Shown in pieces: positions 9,116 to 17,924 of a stretch of 64,000 nt of DNA. Position numbers and translations under genes: made by a program. The notes beneath the pieces were generated by a model that was given only the letters and a program-made list of their open reading frames with translations, did no database searches and was not told the origin of the DNA. The DNA is from Owenweeksia sp. (lineage in GTDB: Bacteria; Bacteroidota; Bacteroidia; Flavobacteriales; Schleiferiaceae): contig NZNV01000033.1 in NCBI GenBank assembly GCA_002695025.1, positions 1 to 64,000 of the forward strand, in the 5' to 3' direction. Each line of letters begins with the position of its first letter. The stretch's first letter is position 1.

Positions 9116-10126
9116 TTATAAACCGGATAGTATTTCCATGGTTCGGCACTCATACTTCCGGTATAGATTGTTTTTTAAAAATTGTTGATCACACGGATTT
9201 GGATCAAAGTTACCAGAAACAACTTTTTCCAAAACTCCCGGATGAATATAGTAATCTCTGCAAACTGCAGGGGTATTACCAAGTTTTTCTGCCACCTTCT
9301 CTACCAATATGGCCTTAAGATCTCTACGAGGATTGGCTTTAAGCTCATCCTTGGCCTTTGGATAATACTTCACAGCCAATACCGTTCCCGCCCAGGTACG
9401 GAAAGTACGGGCGGTAAAATCGGACTGGGAAATATCCTGGATATAGTGGTTTACCTTGGTGGAGGAAGCTGACACCGAAGCATTACCCTGACGAAATGAA
9501 AAGAGTTCCCAACCTGGAAACTCTGCCACTTCATGGATAAGGTCTACCAAACGGGAATCCGTCAAATGAACCTCCCGTAATTGTCCGCTCTTACCCTGGT
9601 ATTGAAAGTACATATCGGAATCTTCTTCTTTCAGGTGCTTCTTTCTAAGTGTGGTTAACCCGAATGATTGGTTCTTTTGTGCGTATACACGACTGCCAAT
9701 ACGTAAATGATATTTATCCAGCACCCTTACCAATAAGGCCATCAGCTTTTCTTCGGTCCATTCCTTTGCTTTCAGATCAGCTCTTACCTTACGCCTGATG
9801 CGTGGGAGAGCTTCCCCGAAGTGGTGTAACTCCTCAAATTTTAATTTATTCCTGAAATCGAGGTAATCGGGATGGTAGAGATACTGGAATTTCCCGCTCC
9901 CATCGTAACCGCTGGCCAGAATGTAAGATTGAGGATCCGGACACAAATGAACTTCACTCCAGGTGGCGGGAACAGGTATGGATGAAACCACCTCCAGTTT
10001 TCCTTCATCTTCCAAAGGCATTTCACCACCGTTGTAATAGCGGTAACCTCTTCCCCACTTTTTGCGGGTAATATTTAGTTGGTCCGGCTGAACCCGGACG
10101 AGATGTTCAGGAATACTATCCGTCAT
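9116..10126 (-). CDS. Type IB DNA topoisomerase (poxvirus/bacterial type)
   Basis: 336 aa. The N-terminal domain has IPVPATWSEVHLCPDP and the DGSGKFQYLYHP motif. The catalytic core shows RTFRTWAGT and ends in NTPAVCRDYYIHP, where Tyr293 just before IHP is the expected nucleophile. The enzyme relaxes supercoils by forming a 3'-phosphotyrosine bond. It lies 10 nt after the lipocalin gene, inside the csbD-to-nitroreductase operon, an odd setting for a DNA-topology enzyme. Bacterial IB enzymes are dispensable and patchily distributed, so it may be accessory. Confidence 0.95.
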   Translation of the reverse strand: MTDSIPEHLVRVQPDQLNITRKKWGRGYRYYNGGEMPLEDEGKLEVVSSIPVPATWSEVHLCPDPQSYILASGYDGSGKFQYLYHPDYLDFRNKLKFEELHHFGEALPRIRRKVRADLKAKEWTEEKLMALLVRVLDKYHLRIGSRVYAQKNQSFGLTTLRKKHLKEEDSDMYFQYQGKSGQLREVHLTDSRLVDLIHEVAEFPGWELFSFRQGNASVSASSTKVNHYIQDISQSDFTARTFRTWAGTVLAVKYYPKAKDELKANPRRDLKAILVEKVAEKLGNTPAVCRDYYIHPGVLEKVVSGNFDPNPCDQQFLKNNLYRKYECRTMEILSGL

Positions 10127-10136
10127 GTTGATTTGA

Positions 10137-10661
10137 TCAGGGTTGACAATCCTGGCGGGTAAAGATCAAATTGGAGGTATTAAAGCCCAGTTCTTCGGCA
10201 CGGTTCAAGTAGTTTTTCACAACCTCTGCTGCAGGTTCACGGGTCCGGCTGAGTATCCATAGTGACTTACGATCGGGTACTCCTATCAATGTATAGCCGT
10301 AATCCTCTTCCAGGGCCAGTATGTAGTAATCTCCCTCAAACAGGGGGACAAACTGAACTTTAAGGCGGCTATTCTTGCTTCCCTTCTCAGGGCGGGCCAA
10401 ACCTTCCACACTGGTATATTTTCCTTTTTCAGTATCAAAACAGCGGTTCAATACTTTTAGATGGTCCCCTTCAGGAGTATACTCGGCAGATATACATTCA
10501 CAACCCTCCTGGTAAGCCTTTGGAAGGTGTGCAACTTCATACCAAGTACCTGCGTAGCGTTGCAAATCTACTTCCGCAACGGTGGGCAGCGACCGGCCAC
10601 TGTTACAACCTGATAAAGCCCAAAGACCTGCCAGCAAAGTTGTGAATGTCAGAAACTTCAT
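10137..10661 (-). CDS. Blc-like lipocalin lipoprotein
   Basis: 174 aa. A lipoprotein signal peptide with lipobox LSGC (Cys19) is followed by the lipocalin signature YAGTWYEVAHLP (36-47) and the Blc-family C-terminus (TLIGVPDRKSLWILSRT). Bacterial lipocalins are membrane-anchored, bind fatty acids or lysophospholipids, and in E. coli are induced by osmotic stress. Only 1 nt separates it from the csbD stop, fitting co-expression with a general stress gene. Confidence 0.95.
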   Translation of the reverse strand: MKFLTFTTLLAGLWALSGCNSGRSLPTVAEVDLQRYAGTWYEVAHLPKAYQEGCECISAEYTPEGDHLKVLNRCFDTEKGKYTSVEGLARPEKGSKNSRLKVQFVPLFEGDYYILALEEDYGYTLIGVPDRKSLWILSRTREPAAEVVKNYLNRAEELGFNTSNLIFTRQDCQP

Positions 10662-10662
10662 T

Positions 10663-10848
10663 TTAGAGTGACCGGAGCTCCTTAACTACCTCATCACGGG
10701 TTTTTCCAAGCTTTTCCTGGAGTTTACCGATGAGTTGATCCTCCTTACCTTCTTCATACGTCAGGTCATTATCGGTAAGCTTACCGTATTTTTCCTTGAG
10801 CTTACCTTTTACCTGGTTCCATTTTCCTTTTAATTCCAACTTGTCCAT
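10663..10848 (-). CDS. CsbD-family small stress protein
   Basis: 61 aa, charged and helical. The CsbD pattern is clear: [17 protein letters not shown] followed by [20 protein letters not shown]. CsbD proteins are abundant general-stress proteins of unknown mechanism. This is the first gene of the five-gene operon; its promoter should lie in the 149-nt gap upstream (10849-10997), where I found no convincing TTG/TAnnTTTG pair. Confidence 0.95.
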   Translation of the reverse strand: MDKLELKGKWNQVKGKLKEKYGKLTDNDLTYEEGKEDQLIGKLQEKLGKTRDEVVKELRSL

Positions 10849-10997
10849 AACTAAAAATTTAAGTGAATTTGATTAGTACGGAACCCTCTCTGGATTCCTG
10901 ATTAAACAACCCCTTAACCTCCGCATAAGTTCAGAGAAAGGAATAAGTAGCTATGCAACAAATGGATAGAGAATAAAACCGGGAGAGTACCGCAGGT

Positions 10998-11216
10998 TTA
11001 ATCTTTGGCACTCTTACTTTTAAAGAAGGTACGGGCATTGATCCAAACGAAGTAGAAAATGGAAAGGCCTCCACCTATCATTTTGAGCCAGGCCACCGTA
11101 TTTCCTTGTTTAATAAGCAGGTAATCAAAGGTCATTATGGTATAGCACGCCAGTATGGCCAACACCAGCAAACGGTAATCATGGGTTATCCTGAAAACAG
11201 GGCGCGCATTTTTCAT
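10998..11216 (-). CDS. Small two-span membrane protein
   Basis: 72 aa, not recognised. Two hydrophobic segments (LLVLAILACYTIMTFDYLLI and WLKMIGGGLSIFYFVWINA) are followed by a Lys-rich tail (FFKSKSAKD). Its ATG overlaps the stop of the DUF4442 gene (ATGA), so it is very likely translated with it as the last gene of the mtfA-like operon. Confidence 0.7.
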   Translation of the reverse strand: MKNARPVFRITHDYRLLVLAILACYTIMTFDYLLIKQGNTVAWLKMIGGGLSIFYFVWINARTFFKSKSAKD

Positions 11217-11716
11217 TTGGTCTTCACCTTTTCCCAGTTCTTGATCTGCCAGTGGGCAGTACCGGTAGCCAGGTGATTTCCAGCGGTATCATGAATGTTT
11301 ACGGAACATGGAATAACTACAGCCTCCTGCTCTTCCAGGGGGCGAAGGACACTGGTATACAGCCAGTCCTGTGTACATTGGAATACAGCCGTTGCGTCCA
11401 TTTTACCCTGATAGTGATAGTCCATTTCCAGCTTCTGCAATATCAGGCGATATTTTTTAGGGTTTAGTTTGGACACCAGTATAAAACCGGAGGTAACTTC
11501 GGCCAAAGTGGCCAGGGCACAGGCATGCAAGCCCTTCAGGTGGTTTAAGTTCCGTTTGCGATAGGGCAACTTTATTTTGAGATGATCCCCACTCACCTCT
11601 TCTATTTTGAAACGATGTGGTTTATTGAAGGGTACCATGCGGTTAAGGCCACGGCTCACCAGCATCCGGTAAAAGGATGAAGTCTCAGCTTTTTTAAGGA
11701 GTTTGCTAATATCCAT
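11213..11716 (-). CDS. DUF4442 hotdog-fold protein (thioesterase-like)
   Basis: 167 aa. It resembles the DUF4442/PaaI-like hotdog group: NHLKGLHACALATLAEVTSG corresponds to the central hotdog helix, and flanking strands contain KIKLPYRKRN and MDYHYQGKMDATAVF. Members are presumed acyl-CoA thioesterases; the substrate is unknown. Its start codon directly abuts the stop of the peptidase gene. Confidence 0.8.
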   Translation of the reverse strand: MDISKLLKKAETSSFYRMLVSRGLNRMVPFNKPHRFKIEEVSGDHLKIKLPYRKRNLNHLKGLHACALATLAEVTSGFILVSKLNPKKYRLILQKLEMDYHYQGKMDATAVFQCTQDWLYTSVLRPLEEQEAVVIPCSVNIHDTAGNHLATGTAHWQIKNWEKVKTK

Positions 11717-12529
11717 TTATACAGGAATTGGATCAATGCGAAGCCACTGCCGTGGATCTTGTTTCAATTTGCGAACCATGCACTTGTAAAGCTCCGGATT
11801 ATAATCGAAAAAGGCATGAGGCCTTTCAAAAAAATTTTCTACCGCCACGGCAAAAAACTCCTGCAGGTTGGTAGCTGCGTACAAACGGAAAAAATTCTCC
11901 CCGGAATGTATCCGCTCCATTTCCTGCATGGCCAATTCGTCAAACTGCCTCAACACAGCCGGGTCTATAAAATCAAACTCTTCATTGGCAATGGCATTCT
12001 CCAGCCTCAGCGCATGGGCCATTTCGTGTAATCCCAGGTTACGTCCGTCATTCTCATCAGCATAACCACGCACAAAATTCCTCCAGCTCAGCACAATGAT
12101 GCCTTTTTTATTTACCTCACCCTGGTGATACCTACGCGTTATTTGGGAGTAATAATTATCCGGATACACCAGGATGCGCCTGAAATGGGAAAAATTCAAA
12201 TGCCGGAAACCGAAAGTAAGTTGTACCGCTGCTGCTGCTATGAGCGCCTTCATACGATCATTTACATGAGTATAACCCCGTGGAATAAACTCCTTTGAAT
12301 GGATGAAAGCCTGAACACGGGCAGCAAAAACCCTTCTGTTTTGTGGGTCCAGCTTTTGAAAATAGGGAAAATGCTCTTCCAGTTCCTTCCGGTAAGCAGG
12401 CGTCAGCTGCTTTAATATTCCGGTGGCCACATGGCGGGTTTGGAGCTGTTTTTTTCGTACCGGGTTTATCCATACACGCAATAATCCCAGCAAGACGGTG
12501 GCTCCGATAACTACCCAAATATCCTGCAC
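11717..12529 (-). CDS. MtfA-like zinc peptidase (family M90)
   Basis: 270 aa starting at GTG. An N-terminal membrane anchor (IWVVIGATVLLGLLRVWI) is followed by the M90 core: zincin motif HEMAH at 168-172 in GLHEMAHAL, and a downstream LQEFFAVAVENFFERP segment, whose Glu in EFFAV aligns with the third zinc ligand of MtfA. In E. coli, MtfA is a peptidase that binds the Mlc repressor. There is no Mlc-type gene here, so its target is unknown. It is the first gene of a three-gene operon and is divergent from the helicase. Confidence 0.9.
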   Translation of the reverse strand: MQDIWVVIGATVLLGLLRVWINPVRKKQLQTRHVATGILKQLTPAYRKELEEHFPYFQKLDPQNRRVFAARVQAFIHSKEFIPRGYTHVNDRMKALIAAAAVQLTFGFRHLNFSHFRRILVYPDNYYSQITRRYHQGEVNKKGIIVLSWRNFVRGYADENDGRNLGLHEMAHALRLENAIANEEFDFIDPAVLRQFDELAMQEMERIHSGENFFRLYAATNLQEFFAVAVENFFERPHAFFDYNPELYKCMVRKLKQDPRQWLRIDPIPV

Positions 12530-12704
12530 TTTAGCTCATTTAAAAGAAAGCGCAATATAACCGGATTCAACGCATGGTTAATAGTGCTGTTAGTAAAAGC
12601 TTAAAGCACTGAACATTTGAAGTTTAGTATGCTTATATTTACCGACCTTATTTACCGCACTAAGAGTACAGTATTCCTGTACATTAATATATCCGAAACA
12701 CTTT

Positions 12705-13958
12705 ATGAAGTTCAAAGAATTCGGCCTTAATGAAAAACTACTGGAAGCCATTGGCTACATGAATTTTGAAAAGGCCACTGAAATACAAGAAAAAGCCATT
12801 CCGGTGATCATGGAAGGGAAAGACCTGATAGGTTGTGCCCAAACCGGTACCGGTAAAACGGCCGCCTTTGTGCTACCCACCTTACATCAGATTGCTGAAG
12901 AAGCCCACAACGGCATCCATACCCTGGTATTGGTGCCCACCCGTGAACTGGCCATTCAGATCGATCAGCAGATACAGGGACTCGCCTATTTTACCAATAC
13001 TGAAAGCCTGGCCGTTTACGGAGGTGGTGATGGGGTGAGCTGGGAACAGGAACGCAGAGCTCTGAGCCATGGTGCTGATATCATTATTGCTACGCCTGGC
13101 CGTTTGATATCCCACCTCAATAATGGTTATGTGCGTTTTGAAAATGTACGCCACCTGATCCTGGATGAAGCAGACCGCATGCTGGACATCGGTTTTTACG
13201 AGGATATCCTGAAAATAATAGGTTACCTGCCCAAGAAACGACAAAGTTTACTTTTCAGCGCTACTATGGCGCCCAAGATCCGTAAGCTGGCCCAGCAGAT
13301 ACTGCACGATCCCCTTGAAATAAGCATTTCTGTTTCCAAACCTGCCGAAGGGGTTACCCAAACGGTGTATATGGCGCATGAGGATCAGAAAACACCGCTT
13401 ACCAAGCACATTCTCAAGGACAAGGATAACTTCAGAAGTATTATCATCTTCTGCTCCACGCGAAGAAAAGTAGAACAGCTCACACGAAACCTGAAACGTT
13501 CTCATTACAATGCCCAGGGTATCTCATCCGACTACGAGCAGGAAGAACGCGAAAAAGTGCTGCTGGATTTTAAATCCCGTAAAACCCGGATACTGGTGGC
13601 CACAGATGTGTTGAGTCGGGGTATTGACATTAAGGACATCAACCTGGTGATCAATTACGATGTACCGGGAGATGCCGAGGATTATGTACACCGTATTGGC
13701 CGTACCGCAAGGGCTGAAACCAAGGGAATGGCCATTACGCTCATCAGCAGTGATGAAATGTATAAGTTCCACCGCATAGAAAAGCTGATTGAACGGGAGT
13801 TGGAAAAACTGCCCCCTCCTGCTGAACTTGGTGAAGGCCCGCAATGGGAAACTCCAAGCCCTAAGGGTAAAAACCGCAGGAGTAAATCCAATTTCCGCAA
13901 GAAGGGAAATTTCAAGGGACGTAAAAAAGGCCCCGGCAAAAAACCTGAGAATACCTAG
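12705..13958 (+). CDS. DEAD-box ATP-dependent RNA helicase
   Basis: 417 aa. It contains the Q motif and FxxFGL N-terminus, Walker A AQTGTGKT (45-52), PTREL, DEAD box (LDEADRMLDIG), SAT, ATDVLSRGID and HRIGRTAR. A short basic tail rich in Lys, Arg and Gly (KGKNRRSKSNFRKKGNFKG) is typical of RhlE-like proteins and binds RNA. The likely roles are ribosome assembly, mRNA decay or cold adaptation. A GTG start for the next gene follows 2 nt after the stop. Confidence 0.95.
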   Translation: MKFKEFGLNEKLLEAIGYMNFEKATEIQEKAIPVIMEGKDLIGCAQTGTGKTAAFVLPTLHQIAEEAHNGIHTLVLVPTRELAIQIDQQIQGLAYFTNTESLAVYGGGDGVSWEQERRALSHGADIIIATPGRLISHLNNGYVRFENVRHLILDEADRMLDIGFYEDILKIIGYLPKKRQSLLFSATMAPKIRKLAQQILHDPLEISISVSKPAEGVTQTVYMAHEDQKTPLTKHILKDKDNFRSIIIFCSTRRKVEQLTRNLKRSHYNAQGISSDYEQEEREKVLLDFKSRKTRILVATDVLSRGIDIKDINLVINYDVPGDAEDYVHRIGRTARAETKGMAITLISSDEMYKFHRIEKLIERELEKLPPPAELGEGPQWETPSPKGKNRRSKSNFRKKGNFKGRKKGPGKKPENT

Positions 13959-13960
13959 TA

Positions 13961-14380
13961 GTGGCCGAACTTAAAACCAAGCCGAATGATGAAGATCCCA
14001 GGGCTTTCCTGGAGGCGCTGGAAGATGAAAACAAGCGCAAGGATGCCTTGGCATTGTTGGAAATGATGCAGGAAATATCGGGTTGTGCTCCTAAAATGTG
14101 GGGTTCCGCCATTATTGGTTTTGGCAGCTACCATTACCAATATGAGAGTGGCCGTGAAGGCGATTGGTTCATCGCTGGTTTTTCACCACGCAAACAGAAT
14201 TTGGCGCTGTACATTATGAGCGGATTTGACCGCTACAACGAACTTCTCCAAAAGCTTGGCAAGCATAAAACCGGTAAGTCCTGCCTATACATTAAACACC
14301 TCAGCGAGGTAAATCCTGAAGTATTGTATAAGCTGGTGGAGACCTCCTACAGACGTATGGAGGAGAAATACAAATCCTAG
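13961..14380 (+). CDS. DUF1801-domain protein
   Basis: 139 aa from a GTG two bases after the helicase stop. The DUF1801 pattern is visible: LEMMQEISGCAPKMWGSAI, GFGSYHYQYESG, FSPRKQNLALYI and GKSCLYIKHLSEVN. The fold is YdhG-like; no biochemical role is established. The stop overlaps that of the convergent decarboxylase gene (shared CTAG). Confidence 0.88.
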   Translation: MAELKTKPNDEDPRAFLEALEDENKRKDALALLEMMQEISGCAPKMWGSAIIGFGSYHYQYESGREGDWFIAGFSPRKQNLALYIMSGFDRYNELLQKLGKHKTGKSCLYIKHLSEVNPEVLYKLVETSYRRMEEKYKS

Positions 14381-15615
14381 TATTTTGAGGCCCTCACCTC
14401 TTCCAGGAATGCATCGATCACGGCTCCTTTGGTATGAGGCATTACCACAATTTTCCACCATTGGGCCTTTCCCTCGTAGGTATCCGCTACCAAACGGTAT
14501 TTACGACTCACCTCCTCCGGAAAGTGGCCGGCCTTTAGGGTAACAATGTTCATATCCGGATTGCGGAAATAAGGCATATCCATATCATCCAGGGCTGCAC
14601 AAAGGCGGTCCGTCTCCTCCATCAATCCGGCCATATTGGCCCTCCATCCTTCCGGACCATAGGTCTGCAGGATCATCCAGATAGAGATGGCCTGTGCCCC
14701 ATTACGACTTCCACACAGGGTATAATCCAGGCCCTGCACATATTGCGCCTCTTCCGTGGCGGCAAAAGGCATCCAGCCCTTGCGGATAAGGAAGATCCCG
14801 GTGCCATAAGGAGCCATCAGCATTTTATGGGCATCCAGGGTTATGGACGTAATCTCCGGATTGGAGAAGTCAAGGTGATTTTTTTCCGTGGTAAACGGGT
14901 ATATAAACCCTCCAAAGGCTCCGTCTGCATGCATTTTATACGGCAAGCCCTTTTCCTTAAAAACCCCTGCCAGCTCATTGGGGTCGTCCACTGAACCGAA
15001 CATGGTGGTGCTCATATTGGCAATTACAATGAAGTACTTAATACCCTGGATGCTGGCGTCATGCAGGCGTTGCCGCAAAGCTTCAGGATTTATCCTGCGG
15101 GTATCCTCATCTACCTTTACCGGTAAGGCTTCAATGCTCAACAGGTTGGCTCCCTTGTAAAAGGAATAGTGACTATCTGTACTGAAAACCACTCCGATCT
15201 CGTGATTTTTAGCACGGAACTGCTTTTTATAGTAATTACGGTAGATCCATAAAGCCTGGATGTTGGCCTCTGTACCCCCGGGTGCCACGTAACCGTCCAC
15301 ACTCCTGGGTTCAGCCTGCATGATCTCTTCTGATACCATCCGTATCAGCTCGATCTCCAGTTTTTGTGTACCCCGGAAAAGGTCTTCTCCCTTATCATCG
15401 GTAAGAGTATGGCAACCTATATGATTGGGGTTGTTGATCAGGGTTTGCAGGTAGGGCGCATTTTTCAGAAAATCAGCATCGCGGTAAAACTGCTGGGTAT
15501 CCAGGTAGGAACCAGGTATTCCTAGTATGTAATCCGAATCATAGTTACGGTTTTCATCCAGCGCACGGAATACGCGCTCCCGGATCTCATCTTTTGATCT
15601 TTTTTTCCAAAGCAT
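14377..15615 (-). CDS. PLP-dependent group II amino-acid decarboxylase
   Basis: About 412 aa from the ATG at 15615. The group II decarboxylase fold is shown by GYVAPGGTEANIQALW, the cofactor Asp in MHADGAFGGF and the Schiff-base lysine in DAHKMLMAPYG. Such enzymes decarboxylate Glu, Asp, Tyr or His. The substrate is not readable, and no antiporter or amine pathway gene is adjacent. A TAccTTTG element ends only 3 nt before the ATG, so the mRNA may be leaderless. The 3' end overlaps the convergent DUF1801 gene. Confidence 0.88.
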   Translation of the reverse strand: MLWKKRSKDEIRERVFRALDENRNYDSDYILGIPGSYLDTQQFYRDADFLKNAPYLQTLINNPNHIGCHTLTDDKGEDLFRGTQKLEIELIRMVSEEIMQAEPRSVDGYVAPGGTEANIQALWIYRNYYKKQFRAKNHEIGVVFSTDSHYSFYKGANLLSIEALPVKVDEDTRRINPEALRQRLHDASIQGIKYFIVIANMSTTMFGSVDDPNELAGVFKEKGLPYKMHADGAFGGFIYPFTTEKNHLDFSNPEITSITLDAHKMLMAPYGTGIFLIRKGWMPFAATEEAQYVQGLDYTLCGSRNGAQAISIWMILQTYGPEGWRANMAGLMEETDRLCAALDDMDMPYFRNPDMNIVTLKAGHFPEEVSRKYRLVADTYEGKAQWWKIVVMPHTKGAVIDAFLEEVRASKY

Positions 15616-15618
15616 GGG

Positions 15619-15626
15619 CAAAGGTA
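15619..15626 (-). promoter_or_regulatory. TAnnTTTG -7 element before decarboxylase
   Basis: On the minus strand TACCTTTG is followed by CCC and then the ATG at 15615. No TTG sits at the expected -33 spacing, so support is partial. If used, transcription would begin at or inside the start codon. Confidence 0.4.
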
Positions 15627-15747
15627 GGATGCCCTTTTTTAAATGCCAGCTTTAAATACCGATGTTATTTTAAAATGATGATCGGTAAGCCCATCCTTGT
15701 AATTTCATTTTCATAGATTTACTTTCGCTGCGGAAGAAGAGAAAATA

Positions 15748-16077
15748 GTGAACGGAACAGGCAAATATCTTTTTAAGAATGGACGGATGCTGCATATAGG
15801 TGCAAGGATCTTGCTGTTGGTATGTGCTACGCTCACCGTAGTTTCCAGTTTCTCTCTGCTGGAAAAAAGTCCGGTGGAAATGGAAATAAACGAATCGGAT
15901 GATTCCAATCCCGAAGAACCGGAAAGCCTGTTAAAAAGTTCCTACCTGTGGCCGGAGCGTGAAAATGTTTTCACCCACAACGGTCATATAGTTCCGGGTT
16001 TTTATCACTTCCACTACACATTGCCGGATCACCTGGCCTCCAACGTTACTACCCCTCCCCCGCAAACGGGCTGTTAA
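15748..16077 (+). CDS. Small membrane-anchored hypothetical protein
   Basis: 109 aa from GTG; an ATG at 15787 would give 96 aa. One membrane segment (ILLLVCATLTVVSSFSLL) is followed by an acidic stretch (EINESDDSNPEEPE), then a His/aromatic-rich tail (GHIVPGFYHFHYTLPDH) ending in a lone Cys. Not recognised. A TACTTTCG element resembling a -7 box lies upstream near 15720-15727. It precedes the SulP gene by about 85 nt and may share its transcript. Confidence 0.55.
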   Translation: MNGTGKYLFKNGRMLHIGARILLLVCATLTVVSSFSLLEKSPVEMEINESDDSNPEEPESLLKSSYLWPERENVFTHNGHIVPGFYHFHYTLPDHLASNVTTPPPQTGC

Positions 16078-16161
16078 ACTTCGCTATAATCCACCTCATT
16101 CTACCGGTTTGCACCTATGCAAGCCGGAGATTTTCATTACACCAAAAAGTACGTTCATTTT

Positions 16162-17772
16162 ATGAAAACCCACAAACAATTCAGCCCTTTTAAAAACTTG
16201 AAATATGACCTCCCGGCTTCCATAGTAGTGTTCCTGGTGGCCATGCCACTGTGCCTGGGTATTGCGCTGGCATCCGGGGCACCGCTCTTTTCCGGGATTA
16301 TTGCCGGTATTGTAGGCGGGCTGGTGGTCTCAGTGGTCAGCGGCTCCCCGCTAGGGGTTAGTGGTCCGGCAGCAGGCCTGGTGGTAATTGTTATTGGTGC
16401 CATACAACAACTCGGTTTTGAAGTCTTCCTGGTAGCCGTGGTCCTGGCCGGGATCATCCAGCTGATATTCGGCTTTATAAAAGCCGGTATTATTGGCTAT
16501 TATTTTCCTAATGTAGTGATCAAGGGTATGTTATCAGCCATCGGTATTACCATTATCCTTAAACAAATACCACATGCACTGGGCTATGACAAAGATTTTG
16601 AAGGCGATTTGTTCTTTTCTCAGAAAGATGGTCATAATACTTTTTCCGAACTGGGTTATATGCTGGACGATATAAGCCTGGGCGCCACCGTAATAACCGC
16701 TATTTCCCTGCTTATCCTATTGCTATGGGAGAGGCCTTTTATCAAAAACAATAAGATCCTGGGCCTGCTTCAGGGGCCACTGGTAGCGGTATTGGCGGGC
16801 ATTGGATTGACCATCGTCTTCAGTAGTTCAGCTGAGCTGCAGATCAGTAAGGACCATATGGTAGCCCTTCCCGTAGCCGGATCATTCAATGAGTTCATGA
16901 ACTTGTTTACCTTCCCGGACTTCTCTGGCCTTTCCAATCCTCAAACCTATATTATTGCCATCACTATTGCAGCAGTAGCCAGTATTGAAACTCTTTTGTG
17001 TGTGGAGGCTACGGATAAAATGGACCCTTACAAGCGTATAACACCCACCAACCGTGAATTGAAGGCCCAGGGTATCGGGAACATTGTTTCCGGCTTAATA
17101 GGTGGTATCCCCATTACCCAGGTAATTGTGCGCAGTTCCGCCAACATACAATCCGGAGGGCGCACCAAGGCCTCTGCTTTTATCCACGGATTGTTCCTCC
17201 TGGTAACGGTGATCTTTATTCCACACCTGCTCAACCTTATCCCCCTGGCCAGCCTTGCAGCTATTCTGTTCCTGGTAGGATATAAACTGGCCAAGCCTTC
17301 CCTCTTTAAGCAGATTTACGCCATGGGGCACGCGCAATTCATCCCCTTTATAGTAACTATTGTGGGCATTATCCTTACTGATCTTCTGACCGGGATCGGG
17401 CTCGGAATGGTGGTAGCCATCTTTTACATCCTGTACAACAATTATAAGGTGCCCTACCACTTCAATAAGGAACAGGTGGGGAACGTCAAGGGGGAACCTA
17501 TACGTATAGAGCTCTCTGAAGACGTAAGCTTCCTGAATAAAGCGGGAATACTTCATACGCTTACCCAATTACCTGATAATGCCAGGGTGATCATTGACGC
17601 CTCACGCACGCGGTCCATGCACCCCGATGTAACCGAGATCATTGAAGACTTTAAAGAAAATGCCAAAACCAGGAACATTGATATTACCGTGGAAGGGATG
17701 GCAGGCAAGAAAGAGGAATCCACCTCGGTAAACCAGTTTGCTGAACTGGTGGGTAACGGAAACCAGCGTTAG
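16162..17772 (+). CDS. SulP-family anion transporter with STAS domain
   Basis: About 536 aa from the ATG at 16162, which directly precedes the conserved N-terminus (FKNLKYDLPASIVVFLVAMP); an ATG at 16117 would add 15 residues of poor quality. Ten or more membrane spans are followed by a C-terminal STAS domain (ELSEDVSFLNKAGILHTL, VIIDASRTRSMH). SulP proteins move sulfate, bicarbonate or other anions. No carbonic anhydrase gene is beside it here, so the substrate stays open. Confidence 0.93.
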   Translation: MKTHKQFSPFKNLKYDLPASIVVFLVAMPLCLGIALASGAPLFSGIIAGIVGGLVVSVVSGSPLGVSGPAAGLVVIVIGAIQQLGFEVFLVAVVLAGIIQLIFGFIKAGIIGYYFPNVVIKGMLSAIGITIILKQIPHALGYDKDFEGDLFFSQKDGHNTFSELGYMLDDISLGATVITAISLLILLLWERPFIKNNKILGLLQGPLVAVLAGIGLTIVFSSSAELQISKDHMVALPVAGSFNEFMNLFTFPDFSGLSNPQTYIIAITIAAVASIETLLCVEATDKMDPYKRITPTNRELKAQGIGNIVSGLIGGIPITQVIVRSSANIQSGGRTKASAFIHGLFLLVTVIFIPHLLNLIPLASLAAILFLVGYKLAKPSLFKQIYAMGHAQFIPFIVTIVGIILTDLLTGIGLGMVVAIFYILYNNYKVPYHFNKEQVGNVKGEPIRIELSEDVSFLNKAGILHTLTQLPDNARVIIDASRTRSMHPDVTEIIEDFKENAKTRNIDITVEGMAGKKEESTSVNQFAELVGNGNQR

Positions 17773-17797
17773 AGAAAAATACTTTTTTGTGGTCAGG

Positions 17798-17829
17798 AGC
17801 CGGAGATCGTGATAACATGACCTCCGGCT
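17798..17829 (+). terminator. Hairpin downstream of SulP gene
   Basis: The 8-bp arms AGCCGGAG (17798-17805) and CTCCGGCT (17822-17829) form a hairpin about 25 nt after the stop. It is followed by a T-rich but broken stretch, so it is a weak terminator candidate. Confidence 0.4.
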
Positions 17830-17924
17830 TACCTTTATACACCCCATTGAAAAAATTGATTTTCACCCTCTCTCCCTGCATTGTACTTTAGAGCCCTCAA
17901 CCCTGTTTACAAATACTACTTATT

